From NCBI GenBank assembly GCA_935421215.2, contig OW285237.1, positions 35,906,045 to 35,970,044 of the forward strand: DNA of 64,000 nt, in the 5' to 3' direction. Source of the stretch: Melolontha melolontha. Lineage: Eukaryota > Arthropoda > Insecta > Coleoptera > Scarabaeidae. Below are positions 23,130-33,662 of the stretch, piece by piece; within the stretch, counting starts at the first letter, position 1, and each line of letters starts with the position of its first letter. Position numbers and translations under genes: made by a program. A model generated the notes under the pieces. That model searched no databases and was not told the DNA's origin. It saw only the letters and a program-made list of their open reading frames with translations.

Positions 23130-25591
23130 GGGGAAACAAGGGAGGCTCGATACATTTTTTAGAAAAACTACGTTCGAATGATTTCAGCACCTATTTCTGA
23201 ACTCGCTTATATGCGGATACAATCTTGGACTATTTCTGCAGCTAAGGAATTATATAATTTTTGAAAATTGAAATATTTGACTGTGTTAGAAATTTTTGTA
23301 TTTACCCTTGCAAAATGTCTCTAACCTCCCCCTATATGGGAGGCATGATACAATATCTGGGAGGTGTGATACAATACAGATTTATATATTAACTGAAGCA
23401 ATAAGAACAAAGTATTTTATTTCTTATAAACTCAGAAGATTACATTCATAAGTTAATATATACATATATTCAAAAATTCTATCTAGATTTGTTTCTAAAA
23501 GTGCCAATACACGTAGAATAAAAAAAATAGAACAGGTATGAATAAAAAGTAGACCTTTAATTAAGACACAATTCACAGATAAATGTTTTCATGCCTCTAT
23601 CGACACCAGCGCATGCAGAGTAGCACCATTTTAGACAACTTTGACAACGAATCCAATTTTCACCTGATCTAGACATCGAGTATAATGAATTGCAATAGAT
23701 GCAAGCAGCATCTTCCTCATCATCAGATTCAAAATGTGGCTCTTGGTCACTATCATTATCAGTCTCAACAAATTTTCTACCTTGCATTTTCTTAACATTT
23801 CTAACTAAAACCTGTCTTTTAGGCCAACCCTCATTAGCTCCTTCTGCTAAAGCTTGTTTAAGATTTTCTTTATCAGTGAATAAGTCGCGTTTGCCCTGTT
23901 GAGCCCTTGTTCGTTTTTCTTTCTTTTCTAATCTAATTCTATGTTCGGCTTCAATAGCTTCCTTTTCTGGAGTATCAGTTAAAATTCTGGTTTTTCCAAG
24001 ATTTTTTCTTCCTGTTTTTTTTCCATGGTAGTGCTTTGGGAAACGGACGAATCTCCTCAGGACTTTTAATCAGATCAGATGCCTTGCTTGTCCCTGGTCT
24101 TACACTATATGAAGGAATTTTTGATTTGCTTAGAAGTAAATGTTGTGACTCTTGATAAGAGGTACCAGGTTGACCTGCTGCATCGATATTTAATCTTTCG
24201 GGTTCAACTTCAGCGATTTCAGCTTCTGCTACATAGGTCCGATTTATAACTTCCGCTCCTGCAAATTCGAGTTCCCCAAATAAATGTGGATTAAATGGGT
24301 AAATTCCTGTTGTGGAGAATCCCTTAGTAATATTGGAATGTGAAAAGGCTCTAGCATAAGCAAGCCCAACTAATTCTGATACATTTTTTAGAGAAATTGT
24401 TTGTCCTCGGTGGTTAACCATCCATGCATCCGCTTGCTCATTATAATGTTTAAATGGGCCAAAGACAGAAACATCTAGTGGTTGAAGTCGATGACTTGTG
24501 TGGGGTGGTAAAGTTAATAAACTGACACCATTTAATTTGCAAGTGTGTAAAGCTATAGGCTAAATGTGGCTATTATGATTGTCTAGTATTAACAGACATT
24601 TATTTTCTTTAGAACACTTTGCATATTTTATAAAATGATCTAGATATTTGATAAAAATATCTGCGGTCATCCAACCACTTTCATGCGTCTCCGCAATGGA
24701 ACCCGGAGAAGCACCTTGGATCATGTAATCCTGTACCTTGACACGAGGAAATATAAAGAAGGGTGGCACGGAATTTCCCAAAGCATTTATAGCGCAACAT
24801 ACTGTCACAAGTGTGCCACGTTCCGCAGAAGTTGTTTTAGAAATTTGTTTTTGACCTTTACGGGCAATTATCTTCTGGGGTTTGTGCGCAGTGGTAACCC
24901 CAGTTTCGTCCAAATTATATATAGATTTTGGACCAAAATTTTCCCTTTCAAATAAAATGCGTAAGTTATTATAAAATAGTTGTACGTTGTATCGATTGAA
25001 TGCAGTCGCTCTGCCTAAGCTAGTTGCTTCAAGAGTTCGTAACGATAATTGGGGATGACGTACCATAAATCCTTTTAGCCAATCGTATGAAGCTGATTCA
25101 TTAACTTTCCAGTCTTCTGGTATTTTTTTCATGTTTTGTTGGCCAAATTGATATACAAATTTTCTTGTTTGCTTAGGCGTTAGGCCATAATAAAGATCTG
25201 CGGAAGTTAACAGATAGTCCATCAAAAGTGTTAAAGTTTGGCACAAAAGAAATATTTTTGTCTGTTTTATACTTTGCAGCATATCGAGATAGAGTCATCT
25301 TATCAATTTTATATTTTTTGGCGGTAGTTCTCATGGGTTTATTCTCATTGACTACTTCTAGGACGGCGCTTTTTAAATCGTCAGGGGAGACCTTCTTCCA
25401 ATTTTTAGATACCCATTTAAACGGCATCTAGAATGTAATAAATGCGTCTTAACTACAGCTCAACTATTGCCGTGTGAGACCACAATTTGCAAATAATCAT
25501 TACGCAAATAAATATAACAGTTGCACAGAGAAAGGGAGGTTTGATACTCGTATCAATCCTCCCGAGGCCAAATGTATCAAACCTCCCCGAA
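23130..25591 (-). mobile_element. Pogo-like element with subterminal motif array
   Basis: Left end GGGGAAACAAGGGAGGCTCG and right end, inverted, GGGGAGGTTTGATACATTTG. The motif GGGAGGnnnGATAC occurs three times at the left (23140, 23339, 23360) and, inverted or direct, about three times at the right (25535-25588). These look like transposase binding sites. The outer borders are approximate. Confidence 0.75.
23557..25427 (-). pseudogene. Pogo-like transposase with PHD-type C-terminus
   Basis: Domains in order: Psq-type helix-turn-helix (MPFKWVSKNWKKVSPDD..., 25427 down); CENP-B-like DNA-binding segment (YDWLKGFMVRHPQLSLR); DDE_1 catalytic core with YNLDETGVTT, LLILDNHNSH and LQPLDVSVFG; Pro/Ser-rich linker; and a zinc finger at 23700-23557 (CIYC, WIRCQSC, WCYSAC, FICELC). 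The last resembles a PHD finger whose usual His is a Tyr. Breaks: frameshift near 25200, TAG near 24560, and a stop/frameshift region near 23975-23860. Confidence 0.82.
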
Positions 25592-26047
25592 TGACAAATT
25601 TATAAAATAAGCACAATATTGAAAACAAGCAATTCGATTTTAGAAATACCAGCACCATAGTTTAAACTAATTGCAGATTCGCGTAGTACCAATGAAATTT
25701 TCAAATTGTTCTTTTGAAAATCATAAAGTAGCGGAAAAATACGTATATTGGTGCTGTCCATTAACACGCGCCAGATGGCGGTAAATATACCATTAATACA
25801 ATACAATAGACAATACAATAATTATACGTATTTTTCCGCTTATTTGTAATAGCCTTGCTATTCGAGCGGAAGATCGCCTTTTCTGGCCTAGTCGCTTTCT
25901 TCCGTCAGATGTCACTGATTAAATTGGTGTCGCCTGATAGAACGAAACTGGTTATGGCTTGGAGACGATTTTAGCGTAAATGTAGATACAGATACAGATC
26001 CGTTGTTTAACAGATCTGTATTAATTTGTATATACATTGCTTCACTA

Positions 26048-26090
26048 GTTCACCGATGAGGCCTAGATGGCTGAAACATATGTATTGAAC
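26048..26090 (+). ncRNA. Hammerhead ribozyme, unit 1
   Basis: Helix I GTTCA (26048-26052) with TTGAAC (26085-26090), one base short on the 5' side. Core CCGATGA (consensus CUGAUGA, so U4 is C). Helix II GGCC/GGCT with a 5-base loop. GAA, then helix III of only AC/GT with loop ATAT, and A at the cleavage position (26084). A two-pair helix III is the hallmark of Penelope/retrozyme hammerheads. Confidence 0.6.
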
Positions 26091-26493
26091 AGAAGTAAAT
26101 GCTAAAAATACGAGGTGTTGGTGTTTGTCCTTGTTTACAGTTACGGATATGTATTTTGCATATCCGTTTCATTATATAACAACGGCGTAATACGTGCAAA
26201 ACGTATTGATAAATATCCCTTTTTTGTATATTTACCGCCATCTGGCGCGTGTTGATGGACAGCACCAATATACGTATTTTTCCGCTTATTTGTAATAGCC
26301 TTGCTATTCGAGCGGAAGATCGCCTTTTCTGGCCTAGTCGCTTTCTTCCGTCAGATGTCACTGATTAAATTGGTGTCGCCTGATAGAACGAAACTGGTTA
26401 TGGCTTGGAGACGATTTTAGCGTAAATGTAGACACAGATACAGATCCGTTGTTTAACAGATCTGTATTAATTTGTATATACATTGCTTCACTA

Positions 26494-26537
26494 GTTCAAC
26501 CGATGAGGCCTAGATGGCTGAAACATATGTATTGAAC
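26494..26537 (+). ncRNA. Hammerhead ribozyme, unit 2
   Basis: As in unit 1, but with a full six-pair helix I, GTTCAA (26494-26499) with TTGAAC (26532-26537). Core CCGATGA, helix II GGCC/GGCT, GAA, helix III AC/GT, predicted cleavage after A26531. The U4-to-C change is shared with unit 1 and should weaken cleavage. Confidence 0.65.
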
Positions 26538-26916
26538 AGAAGTAAATGCTAAAAATACGAGGTGTTTGTCCTTGTTTACAGTTACGGATATGTATTTTGC
26601 ATATCCGTTTCATTATATAACAACGGCGTAATACGTGCAAAACGTATTGATAAATATCCCTTTTTTGTATATTTGAGTTGGGCAAGTTCATTATATCCCA
26701 TCTGATCCAGTTAAGGGGTGTTTCTATAACATTTACGTGCCGATTACGATTAAGTTTTATGTTTTATTTTTACTTCTCTGAAGTTAGTAAATTATCGTCA
26801 TTTAAATAATTGTCTTCATCAAGAGACTTGAAAACATTTCTATATTATTCGATCAGTAAGTTTAAAGAGTATAAATTTTATTTTTTAGTAAATAATTAGA
26901 TATTATTTATACAGTG

Positions 26917-27650
26917 ATGGCTTCGTCATTGAAGAAAGTTGGAGTAAAAGGTAAAGTTATACATAGATAAGGAAGAGAAACTATAGCCAACGTTTTAAAA
27001 TTCATGAAGGAAGAAGCAGAAAATAAGCATCCGATAATCCCTTGAACGAATTACAAAGAGAGGTTAATGAAAGCGGTTGGAATTTCTGATATGACATACA
27101 GAAGTATTGCTAAAGAAGCTGAGGATGTAAATTCCGGAAAAGTTGTTTCATTTAGTACCCCACATAAAACAAGATCTCGCAGAAGTACGAAAAGCACACT
27201 TCGTCCACAAGATACTGACACAATACATTTCATCAATCACTACTTCTATATACATGAAAAACGACGAAAGTAAGAGTAGATATTTCCATATAAATTATAA
27301 TTATTATATCTGGATTTCTTTACGGGAATTTATGATAAGATAATAGAAAACGGCATACCGTTTATGGGTGGGCTTACAACTTTATCGAAGGTACTAAAAA
27401 ATATGGGATACATAACAATAGTGTTTTGATAATAAAACAAGAAATAAATATTGTTTTTGTATCTAGATGGAAAAAAACAGTTGATAAGAGAAAAATTTCA
27501 AAGGAATCATATGATATACGGGCAAAACTTAAAATATTTAAAACAATTGCAAAGTTACATACATGAAAACAGACCCATAATATTTACAGATGATTCCTAC
27601 ATTCACAATACACATACGCAATCAAAAGAATGGCAAACATGGGACCAATG
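26917..27650 (+). pseudogene. IS630-type transposase relic, N-terminal two thirds
   Basis: Begins MASSLKKVGVKGK. Recognisable stretches: IANVLKFMKEEAENKHPI, MKAVGISDMTYRSIAKEAE (helix-turn-helix), FSTPHKTRSRR, NGIPFMGGLTTLSKVLKNMG and NRPIIFTDDSYIHNTHT, where the first catalytic Asp falls. Several stops and frameshifts occur, and the sequence ends soon after the first Asp. Same broad family as 7045-8258. Confidence 0.65.
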
Positions 27651-27793
27651 AAGAATAGATTGAATTCGTTCTACATCAAGTAGCGCTCTGAGAACTACCT
27701 CCCGAAGATGGTAGCAGCGAGTCTGCCGAAAGCTCGAGTAGAAACTAGTCCGTTCACGGACTCCTCAACGCGGGTCAGTTCCAGAAATTCAGT

Positions 27794-27798
<5 letters not shown>

Positions 27799-27856
<58 letters not shown>
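27799..27856. repeat. (TA)n microsatellite
   Basis: About 29 uninterrupted TA units directly abut the left end of element E. Confidence 0.97.
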
Positions 27857-27860
<4 letters not shown>

Positions 27861-29741
27861 TTGAACGAACAGAACCTTAGGGTCCTACCAGTACTAACGT
27901 TGCCAAATCAATAACTGGTGGGGATGCGAGGATTAATATAACTATAGTGCACAGTCGAATGTATCAGTATATCAGTTCTCTCAGAGATTCGGAAGAGGTA
28001 GCGTCGATTGATCTGTTAGAATTTCGTTTATTTTTGTTATTATTGTTAGTGTTTTTTTCTGTGTTTCTTGTTTTCAATTTCTAATTCCTAATGAAGATAT
28101 TATCTTTATGAAAATATTGAAAATGTCGAGTTATACAAAAGAGGAGCGTATTAACATGATTAAATGGTATTATTCATTTAGTAGTACCGATGAGGTTGTT
28201 GGGCGTTTTATCTTTTCTTTCCCTAATCGACCAGTCCCTACTAATCAAACAATATTAAATACTGTACATAAGTTTGAAAATACAGGTTGTATTGCAGGTT
28301 GTTCACAATGTAAAAAAGGCAATCGACGAGAACTACCACATTCTGAGGAAAGAATTGATAGAGAACTCAAAGTATGTGCTTTTGTTGAAGCTAATGAACC
28401 ATGTTCGAGCCGTCAAATTTCTGAAGTTGTACACATTCCAAAGACTACAGTTAGGGATATTTTAAGAAGAAATAAATATAAATGTTTTAGATTAAATAAA
28501 AGTCAAGAACTTCTCATAGGGGATTATGCAAGACGTCTGGAATTTTGTGAAACTATGAGAGAAAAATTTGACAGAAACGAAATTCTTTTGCAGAATATTT
28601 TGTTTACGGACGAATCATCGTTTGCACTTCACAGTCACCATAATCCTTCTGTCGTCCGATATTGGTCCCAAGAAAACAAACACCTAACTGTAGCCACCAA
28701 AACACAGTATCCTAGAAAACTGAACGTCTGGGCAGGTATTCTGGGTAATCAGATTGCAGGACCATTTTTTCTAAACGGCAACCTAAATGGCGAAAGGTAC
28801 CTACAACTTCTTGAAAATGACGTTATCCCTGCTGTACGTAACATAACTGATCATCTGGAGGATATTTGGTTTCAGCAAGATGGGTGTCCGGCTCACAACT
28901 CAAGGGTAGTTAAACAATGTCTAATTGATAATTACCCTGAACATGTCATTAGTACGTGGGGTAACATACTTTGGCCACCTCGATCCCCCGATTTAGCGCC
29001 GACAGACTTCTTCTTGTGGGGTTATTTAAAAGAGACAATCTTTAGACATCCGCACGAAAGGCCCCAAACTTTAGACGAGCTGCGCAATAAAATAGAACAG
29101 GCATGCAATAGCATTCCAGTTGAAATGCTGGCTAATGTGCGGCCATCATTTTATAACCGGTTAGGTTATTGCGAATTGCAGCATGGAGGACTCTTTGAAT
29201 CGTTGATTAAATAATTTCATTTTTTGTATTTATACAACAAAGTTTCATTTATATTTAATTTGAAAAAATAAAAAAACCAATTTGAAAAAATAGAAAAACA
29301 ATATTTTTTCTTTTTCCCTTTTCTTGAAAATTTTTTAGAATTTATTTTCACTTAAAAATTATGTAGAATCGAAAAATTTTATTTTATTTTTACAATTTTA
29401 ATTTGATTCTTTATCAGAATTAGTTTTGTTTTGTAAAAAAATTAATAGCTATAGGTATATCAATATTTCTTGAACAGGATTTATTATTTTCTAATAATTT
29501 TACTTCCTTTACGCATTATTTAGTTCAAAAGCGACAACAACGAACAGTCTGTACAAGCCGGCGTATGCTTCTAGAGTGACTGTTAGACGGATATCTTTGA
29601 ACAGCGAGCGCGCTATTGGCATCAACGCTGGTGATCGTTCTTTCCCGTCCTCGTCTGTTTAATATCCACACATATGTACGCTCTATTCACTCGCACTCTT
29701 TGGGTCACTACTTATCCCTAAGCATTCGCCCGGCCAATCTG
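27857..29741 (+). mobile_element. DD41D element E (complete)
   Basis: Imperfect ends: CAGATTGAACG...CTTAGGG on the left and, inverted, CAGATTGGCCG...CTTAGGG on the right (about 18 of 26 match), with TA on both sides (27855-27856, 29742-29743). 1885 bp, almost the same length as element F. Confidence 0.7.
28123..29214 (+). CDS. Intact DD41D transposase (element E)
   Basis: 363 residues from MSSYTKEERINMIKWYY; an upstream in-frame Met at 28108 would add five. Order: DUF4817-type helix-turn-helix (1-60) with VGRFIFSFPNRPVPT; a Cys pair (GCIAGCSQCKKG); a second helix-turn-helix (SSRQISEVVHIPKTTVRDIL); and the catalytic domain with ILFTDESSFALH, IWFQQDGCPAHNS and APTDFFLWGYL. Exactly 41 residues separate the second and third Asp. 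YWSQENKH and RKLNVWAGILG are the usual family motifs between. No stop or frameshift, so it may be functional. Acts in the nucleus by cut-and-paste at TA sites (family knowledge). Confidence 0.92.
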   Translation: MSSYTKEERINMIKWYYSFSSTDEVVGRFIFSFPNRPVPTNQTILNTVHKFENTGCIAGCSQCKKGNRRELPHSEERIDRELKVCAFVEANEPCSSRQISEVVHIPKTTVRDILRRNKYKCFRLNKSQELLIGDYARRLEFCETMREKFDRNEILLQNILFTDESSFALHSHHNPSVVRYWSQENKHLTVATKTQYPRKLNVWAGILGNQIAGPFFLNGNLNGERYLQLLENDVIPAVRNITDHLEDIWFQQDGCPAHNSRVVKQCLIDNYPEHVISTWGNILWPPRSPDLAPTDFFLWGYLKETIFRHPHERPQTLDELRNKIEQACNSIPVEMLANVRPSFYNRLGYCELQHGGLFESLIK

Positions 29742-29760
29742 TATGGTAAATTCAATCAGT

Positions 29761-29963
29761 TGGCGATTAAAGGTCTGGCTTTACTTTAAAGTATATATAT
29801 TTAAATCAACCCTACATGTTTCGGCAATGATGCCTTTATCAAGGATATAAAATATAAATGTTATTTATATTTTATATCCTTGATAAAAGCATCATTGCCG
29901 AAACATGTAGGGTTGATTTAAAAATATATATACTTTAAAGTAAAGCCAGACCATTAATCGCCA
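29761..29963. repeat. Penelope-type terminal sequences as 100-bp inverted repeat
   Basis: 29761-29859 and 29862-29963 are nearly perfect inverted copies. Each arm contains a stem-loop GGCATCATTGCC followed by GAAACATGTAGGG, with AUCC-type pairing to GGGU further out. This is the layout of hammerhead-like ends of Penelope elements, though the core (TTGATAA) is worn. Confidence 0.55.
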
Positions 29964-30000
29964 ACTGATTGAATTTACCATATCATACCAAGGTCACGAA

Positions 30001-30005
<5 letters not shown>

Positions 30006-30051
<46 letters not shown>
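30006..30051. repeat. (AT)n microsatellite
   Basis: About 23 AT units between two copies of the same terminal family. Confidence 0.95.
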
Positions 30052-30054
<3 letters not shown>

Positions 30055-30062
30055 AAAACTTA

Positions 30063-30260
30063 ATTTGTCGGCGATTAAAGGTCTGGTTCATTACTTCAAA
30101 GTATATATATTTAAAACAACCCTACATGTTTCGGCAATGATGCCTTTGTCAAGGGAATAAAAAATATAAATGACAGAATATATACGGGCAAAACTTAAAC
30201 CAGACCTTTAATCGCCGACTTATTAAGTTTACCTTATCATACCAAGGTCACGAAAATATT
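30063..30260. repeat. Third copy of the Penelope-type terminus
   Basis: 30063-30170 repeats the arm of 29761-29859 (GGCGATTAAAGGTCTGG, then CATGTTTCGGCAATGATGCC). The closing segment 30205-30260 matches the sequence after the right arm (TCATACCAAGGTCACGAAAA). Confidence 0.55.
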
Positions 30261-30324
30261 AGTGTTTATAAGAATTTTATTTTTCTTATTTATTTTATTG
30301 GCCGTGTCTTAATATTAAAAATAA

Positions 30325-30420
30325 TAGACTTTTTATTGGTTTAGCGACCTTTTATTGAATTTTGATGTTTTATTCTACGACGTTTTGACTTTTACTATTA
30401 TTCAGTCTTTTTCAAGTAAC
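30325..30420 (-). repeat. Penelope-like 3' terminal motif downstream of the endonuclease fragment
   Basis: Read on the minus strand, GACTGAATAATAG...AAAGTCAAAACGTCG has the stem-loop plus AAAACG layout of the other termini. It lies about 540 bp downstream of the GIY-YIG stop at 30953, where a Penelope 3' end would be expected. Confidence 0.4.
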
Positions 30421-30479
30421 TAGAAACAAGAATTAATACAATGAAAACATGAGAACTGTGTTTGCTTTTGTGAGACTGA

Positions 30480-30595
30480 ATTAACAATTAAATTAACAAT
30501 TAAAACTAAAATTAGATTAAAGACTGAATTACCAATTAAATTAACAATTAAAGTTAAAATTAAAATTAAAATTAGATTAATGATAGGTAAGGAAA
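30480..30595. repeat. AATTAA-rich low-complexity tract
   Basis: Imperfect runs of AATTAACAATTAAA and AAAATTAAAATTAG. The 66-codon frame across it is an artefact of this composition. Confidence 0.8.
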
Positions 30596-30952
30596 AATTA
30601 AAGTGATTACATCTGTACAAATGAATTGAAAATTTGAATTAAACTACAAATACAGTAAATAAATATTGAATGACAATAAACTCACCGTTTTTTTTTGGGT
30701 TTCAAAAACACGCATTCTGTGCAACATGTGTTATCGGGGACATCCGAGACCTTTTTTTTATTAAGGACCGACCGCACTGGTTCGAATACTGTAAGTGTCT
30801 GTATCTTTGGTTTGAGAGGTTAATTTCTGTTCTATTTTGGAATTAGCAAAGTGGTCAGGACCGTGTTTAGGGGTATATAGTTAAAGTATTTACAAATGGG
30901 AACTGAATTTTTTTTGGTTTGTGTTTGTGTGTGCGGGGGGTTTTGATTTTAT

Positions 30953-31135
30953 CTATTGTTTAATGAGTGGGTAATAGAGTTTAGAAAGTCCATCAATTTC
31001 GTTTCTGTCGTTGATTGTTCTGCTGTTTTTGAAAATATGGATCATTTCTAAGACCTCCCTAGCTTTTGTATTCTTTTTCTGTGTTATTACTTTGGTATTA
31101 TCAAAATCAAAATTATGTTTTAGTGTCAATTGGTG
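30953..31135 (-). pseudogene. Penelope-type GIY-YIG endonuclease C-terminus
   Basis: 61 open codons ending TAG at 30953: KHNFDFDNTKVI, then TKAREVLEMIHIFKNSRTIN and DRNEIDGLSKLYYPLI. This is the distal half of the GIY-YIG domain attached to Penelope reverse transcriptases, whose Glu lies in the REVLEMIHI helix. The GIY-YIG half and the reverse transcriptase upstream (31136 onward on this strand) are not recognisable. Confidence 0.75.
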
Positions 31136-33353
31136 TTTTTTTTAAAGCAGTTTGATATAATAATGGTATCTGCTTCTTACCTACTTTACTGCGAGGCATC
31201 TTTCTGAAACAAATTGTCTTACTTTAATATTTAGAACAATTTTAAAATCGAAGTGCATGTACCTTTGGACATGTCCAAAGGTAAATGCAATTTGTCGTCC
31301 AAAGGTACAACACAGCCACGTTTTCTTAAAATGTGTCTGTATTTTTTGGAAATAAAAACACAGTCAAACATAAAATGCCAGTCCAAACACGCGTTTTCAC
31401 GTCATACTTAATTATAGCACCAGCTATTGGGCTTATATAAACCTAACTTTACACCTTATTGGTCTGTTAACATTACGTTCACTAGATGGCTGTAAACATT
31501 CATTCACCAGAGGTTCATGCGTCCAGAGGTACAACACCTTCCCCTACTGAGTAAGACCGGAGTACAGTACAGTAAGTATTACTTATTTTGTATTTATCGA
31601 GTATTGTTATTCCAATTCAAAAACACCTCATTATACAATTGATGTACTACGTCCACCACTTTATAACAATATACATATACTTCTTGTCAGCAAAGATGAT
31701 CCCTGTGTCATCAATACAACATCGTATGATTCAAATAAGTACTTCGAAGTCATATTAAATACTGTAAATTGCAAAATGAATATGGAAACTATGACTGCAG
31801 CAGATCGCATGAGCTTACGATCGCGCGATCCCTTTTCTCCGTTTTCGGATTTGAGCTTCAATAGAACTGAGTGGTGCTATCTACCATTTTTTATTTAGTC
31901 ACCCACGCCATGTCCACTGACTAAGGGCACATAGAATAAATAGAAGCTGCCATAAAATTTGTACGATGCGGCTACCGGTTTCGATCCGATTTCGGCCATC
32001 TTCTGAACGTCATCGCTACGCTTGCGCGCCGTAGGTAGCAACATTGGTAGTACAATAAAGTTACCTCATTTTGTCGTTCCTTATTCTTGTTTTATAGAGT
32101 TGGAGACCTTATATATCAAACGGCCCCCGTATGCCTCAACTATGTCCTTAGTTTAAAATATTAATTAAAAGAAGAAATTTACTTATTTTACACGGATATA
32201 AAGGCTGTTCCTCAATAAAGCAAAAATTTATGCAATAAAATACGGTATACAAAAATTAAGATAACTATACCCTTTAAATATATACAAATATCCGTCATTA
32301 TCATAAGACGTGCAATCTTCCTTGCAATTTTATTCTCTGCAGGCGCAAATATGGATTCGTATCTCGTGTCATTTTAAAAGTAGAGTATTTACGACGGATC
32401 GGTACGTTGATTTTGAACTAAAAAGGAGAAGAATGTTGCATGACTAAGGTCATTGGATGTCATCATTTGTGAATCCTGTTTCCAAACAACATTTATATCA
32501 ACGTTATAGCTACTATTTTATGATATTGAATCTCTTAACTTGGGTAAACGTAAAAGTTATTTTAAAACCTTGATGATCCGTGTTAAGTTTATGGCATTGG
32601 TACTAAATAATGAGGATAATACATGTTCATCGATGGAATGGGATGACGTAACCCGTGGATAATTAGAAGTTTTTTTCGAAAGGTTTCTAGGTTCGTCCGA
32701 TGGGTGTAATTTTACCACGAGAACACATCACATACAAAAAAAATTGATTGCGTATTGCAAAATTCTGTTACGGATTCCATATGGTGTTGTACTGTGTGTT
32801 ATATATACCACATAATTGAGATAATTCATTTATTTTAAAAGTCATTGACGATCATATATAACTAATTTTACAAGTATAAATTCGTGATCGACTAATAATT
32901 TGCGGAATTAATGACCTACTAGGATAACATATTCGCTTTGAGAAAATTGAAGGCTTGTGAAGCATGTAATTATAGAAGAATATTTCAATTAATAATGTTT
33001 TATATTATATATATAACAAGGAGTAAAATCGGTATCAAGTCAATTATAGACATAAAATTGAAGGTAGTACCAACACATTTACATAATCGACTAATTCTTC
33101 TAATTAGAATAGCATGTTAAATGTAACCCATAATAATTTACACATATTTACAGCGTCATACGTTTAATTACTTATAAAGAACCCCTTTACTACATTACGA
33201 GGGCGGATTGACATATTGATATTGACATACAAGGGATAAGCTGAATTTATTGAGAATAAGAAAATCTAGTAGACTGTGAAAAACAATCACACAGAGGTTA
33301 TTTAGAGCAACGCTTTATCTGTCATTTGACGTTTTGTTGTTAAAGTTACGTTC
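31136..33353. other. Mostly unannotated interval with terminal fragments
   Basis: No gene seen. 31963-32020 carries, on the minus strand, AGAAGATGGCCGAAAT...ATCGAAACCGG, another Penelope-type terminal layout. 32096-32131 is a mariner-type end (GGAGACCTTATATATCAAAC). 33196-33240 begins ACGAGGGCGGATTGACATAT, again mariner-like. Confidence 0.45.
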
Positions 33354-33662
33354 GATATAACTAGGGACCGGACACGAGAGGCCGAAATTACGATGGACCA
33401 TATAAATAATCTATAACATCGCTACGCACAACACGCAGTTATTGAATAGCACTATTCATTCTGTTAACCGCACATGCGTTTATCGTTGAATTGTGACGCA
33501 ATTACTTAAATATTATACTTAAATTCCTTTCTTCATGGACGTAGATACAAGCGGGAGGAGTTTTTATAATTTGTTTTATTTATTAGTTTATGTTTCGTAA
33601 GATAAATAAAGTACGGTAGGTTAGTTTCTTTTTTTCATTGCTTTAACTGTTAATTACATATA

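Larger units (their letters stand above)
25731..26678 (+). repeat. Tandem retrozyme/Penelope-like repeat (two units)
   Basis: Unit 1 at 25825-26232 and unit 2 at 26271-26673 are nearly identical. Equivalent points lie 446 bp apart at the ribozyme and about 441 bp apart nearer the 3' end, because unit 1 has a short extra TGGTGT-like stretch. The 40-bp linker between them (26231-26270) occurs inverted at 25752-25795, just upstream of unit 1. Each unit ends in two small hairpins, one around ACGGATATG/CATATCCGT and one around AATACGT/ACGTATT. Partial copies lie at 45935-46375 and 57830-58012. The tandem layout plus a ribozyme per unit fits animal retrozymes or the tandem termini of Penelope-like elements. 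Confidence 0.65.

Noticed and set aside
27708..27914. Open frame with long Tyr-Ile repeats (also 55866-56066 and 63320-63520)
   Set aside because: Translation of (TA)n microsatellites.
30420..30620. 66-codon minus-strand frame rich in Ile/Leu/Asn
   Set aside because: Produced by AATTAA low-complexity DNA, not a protein gene.
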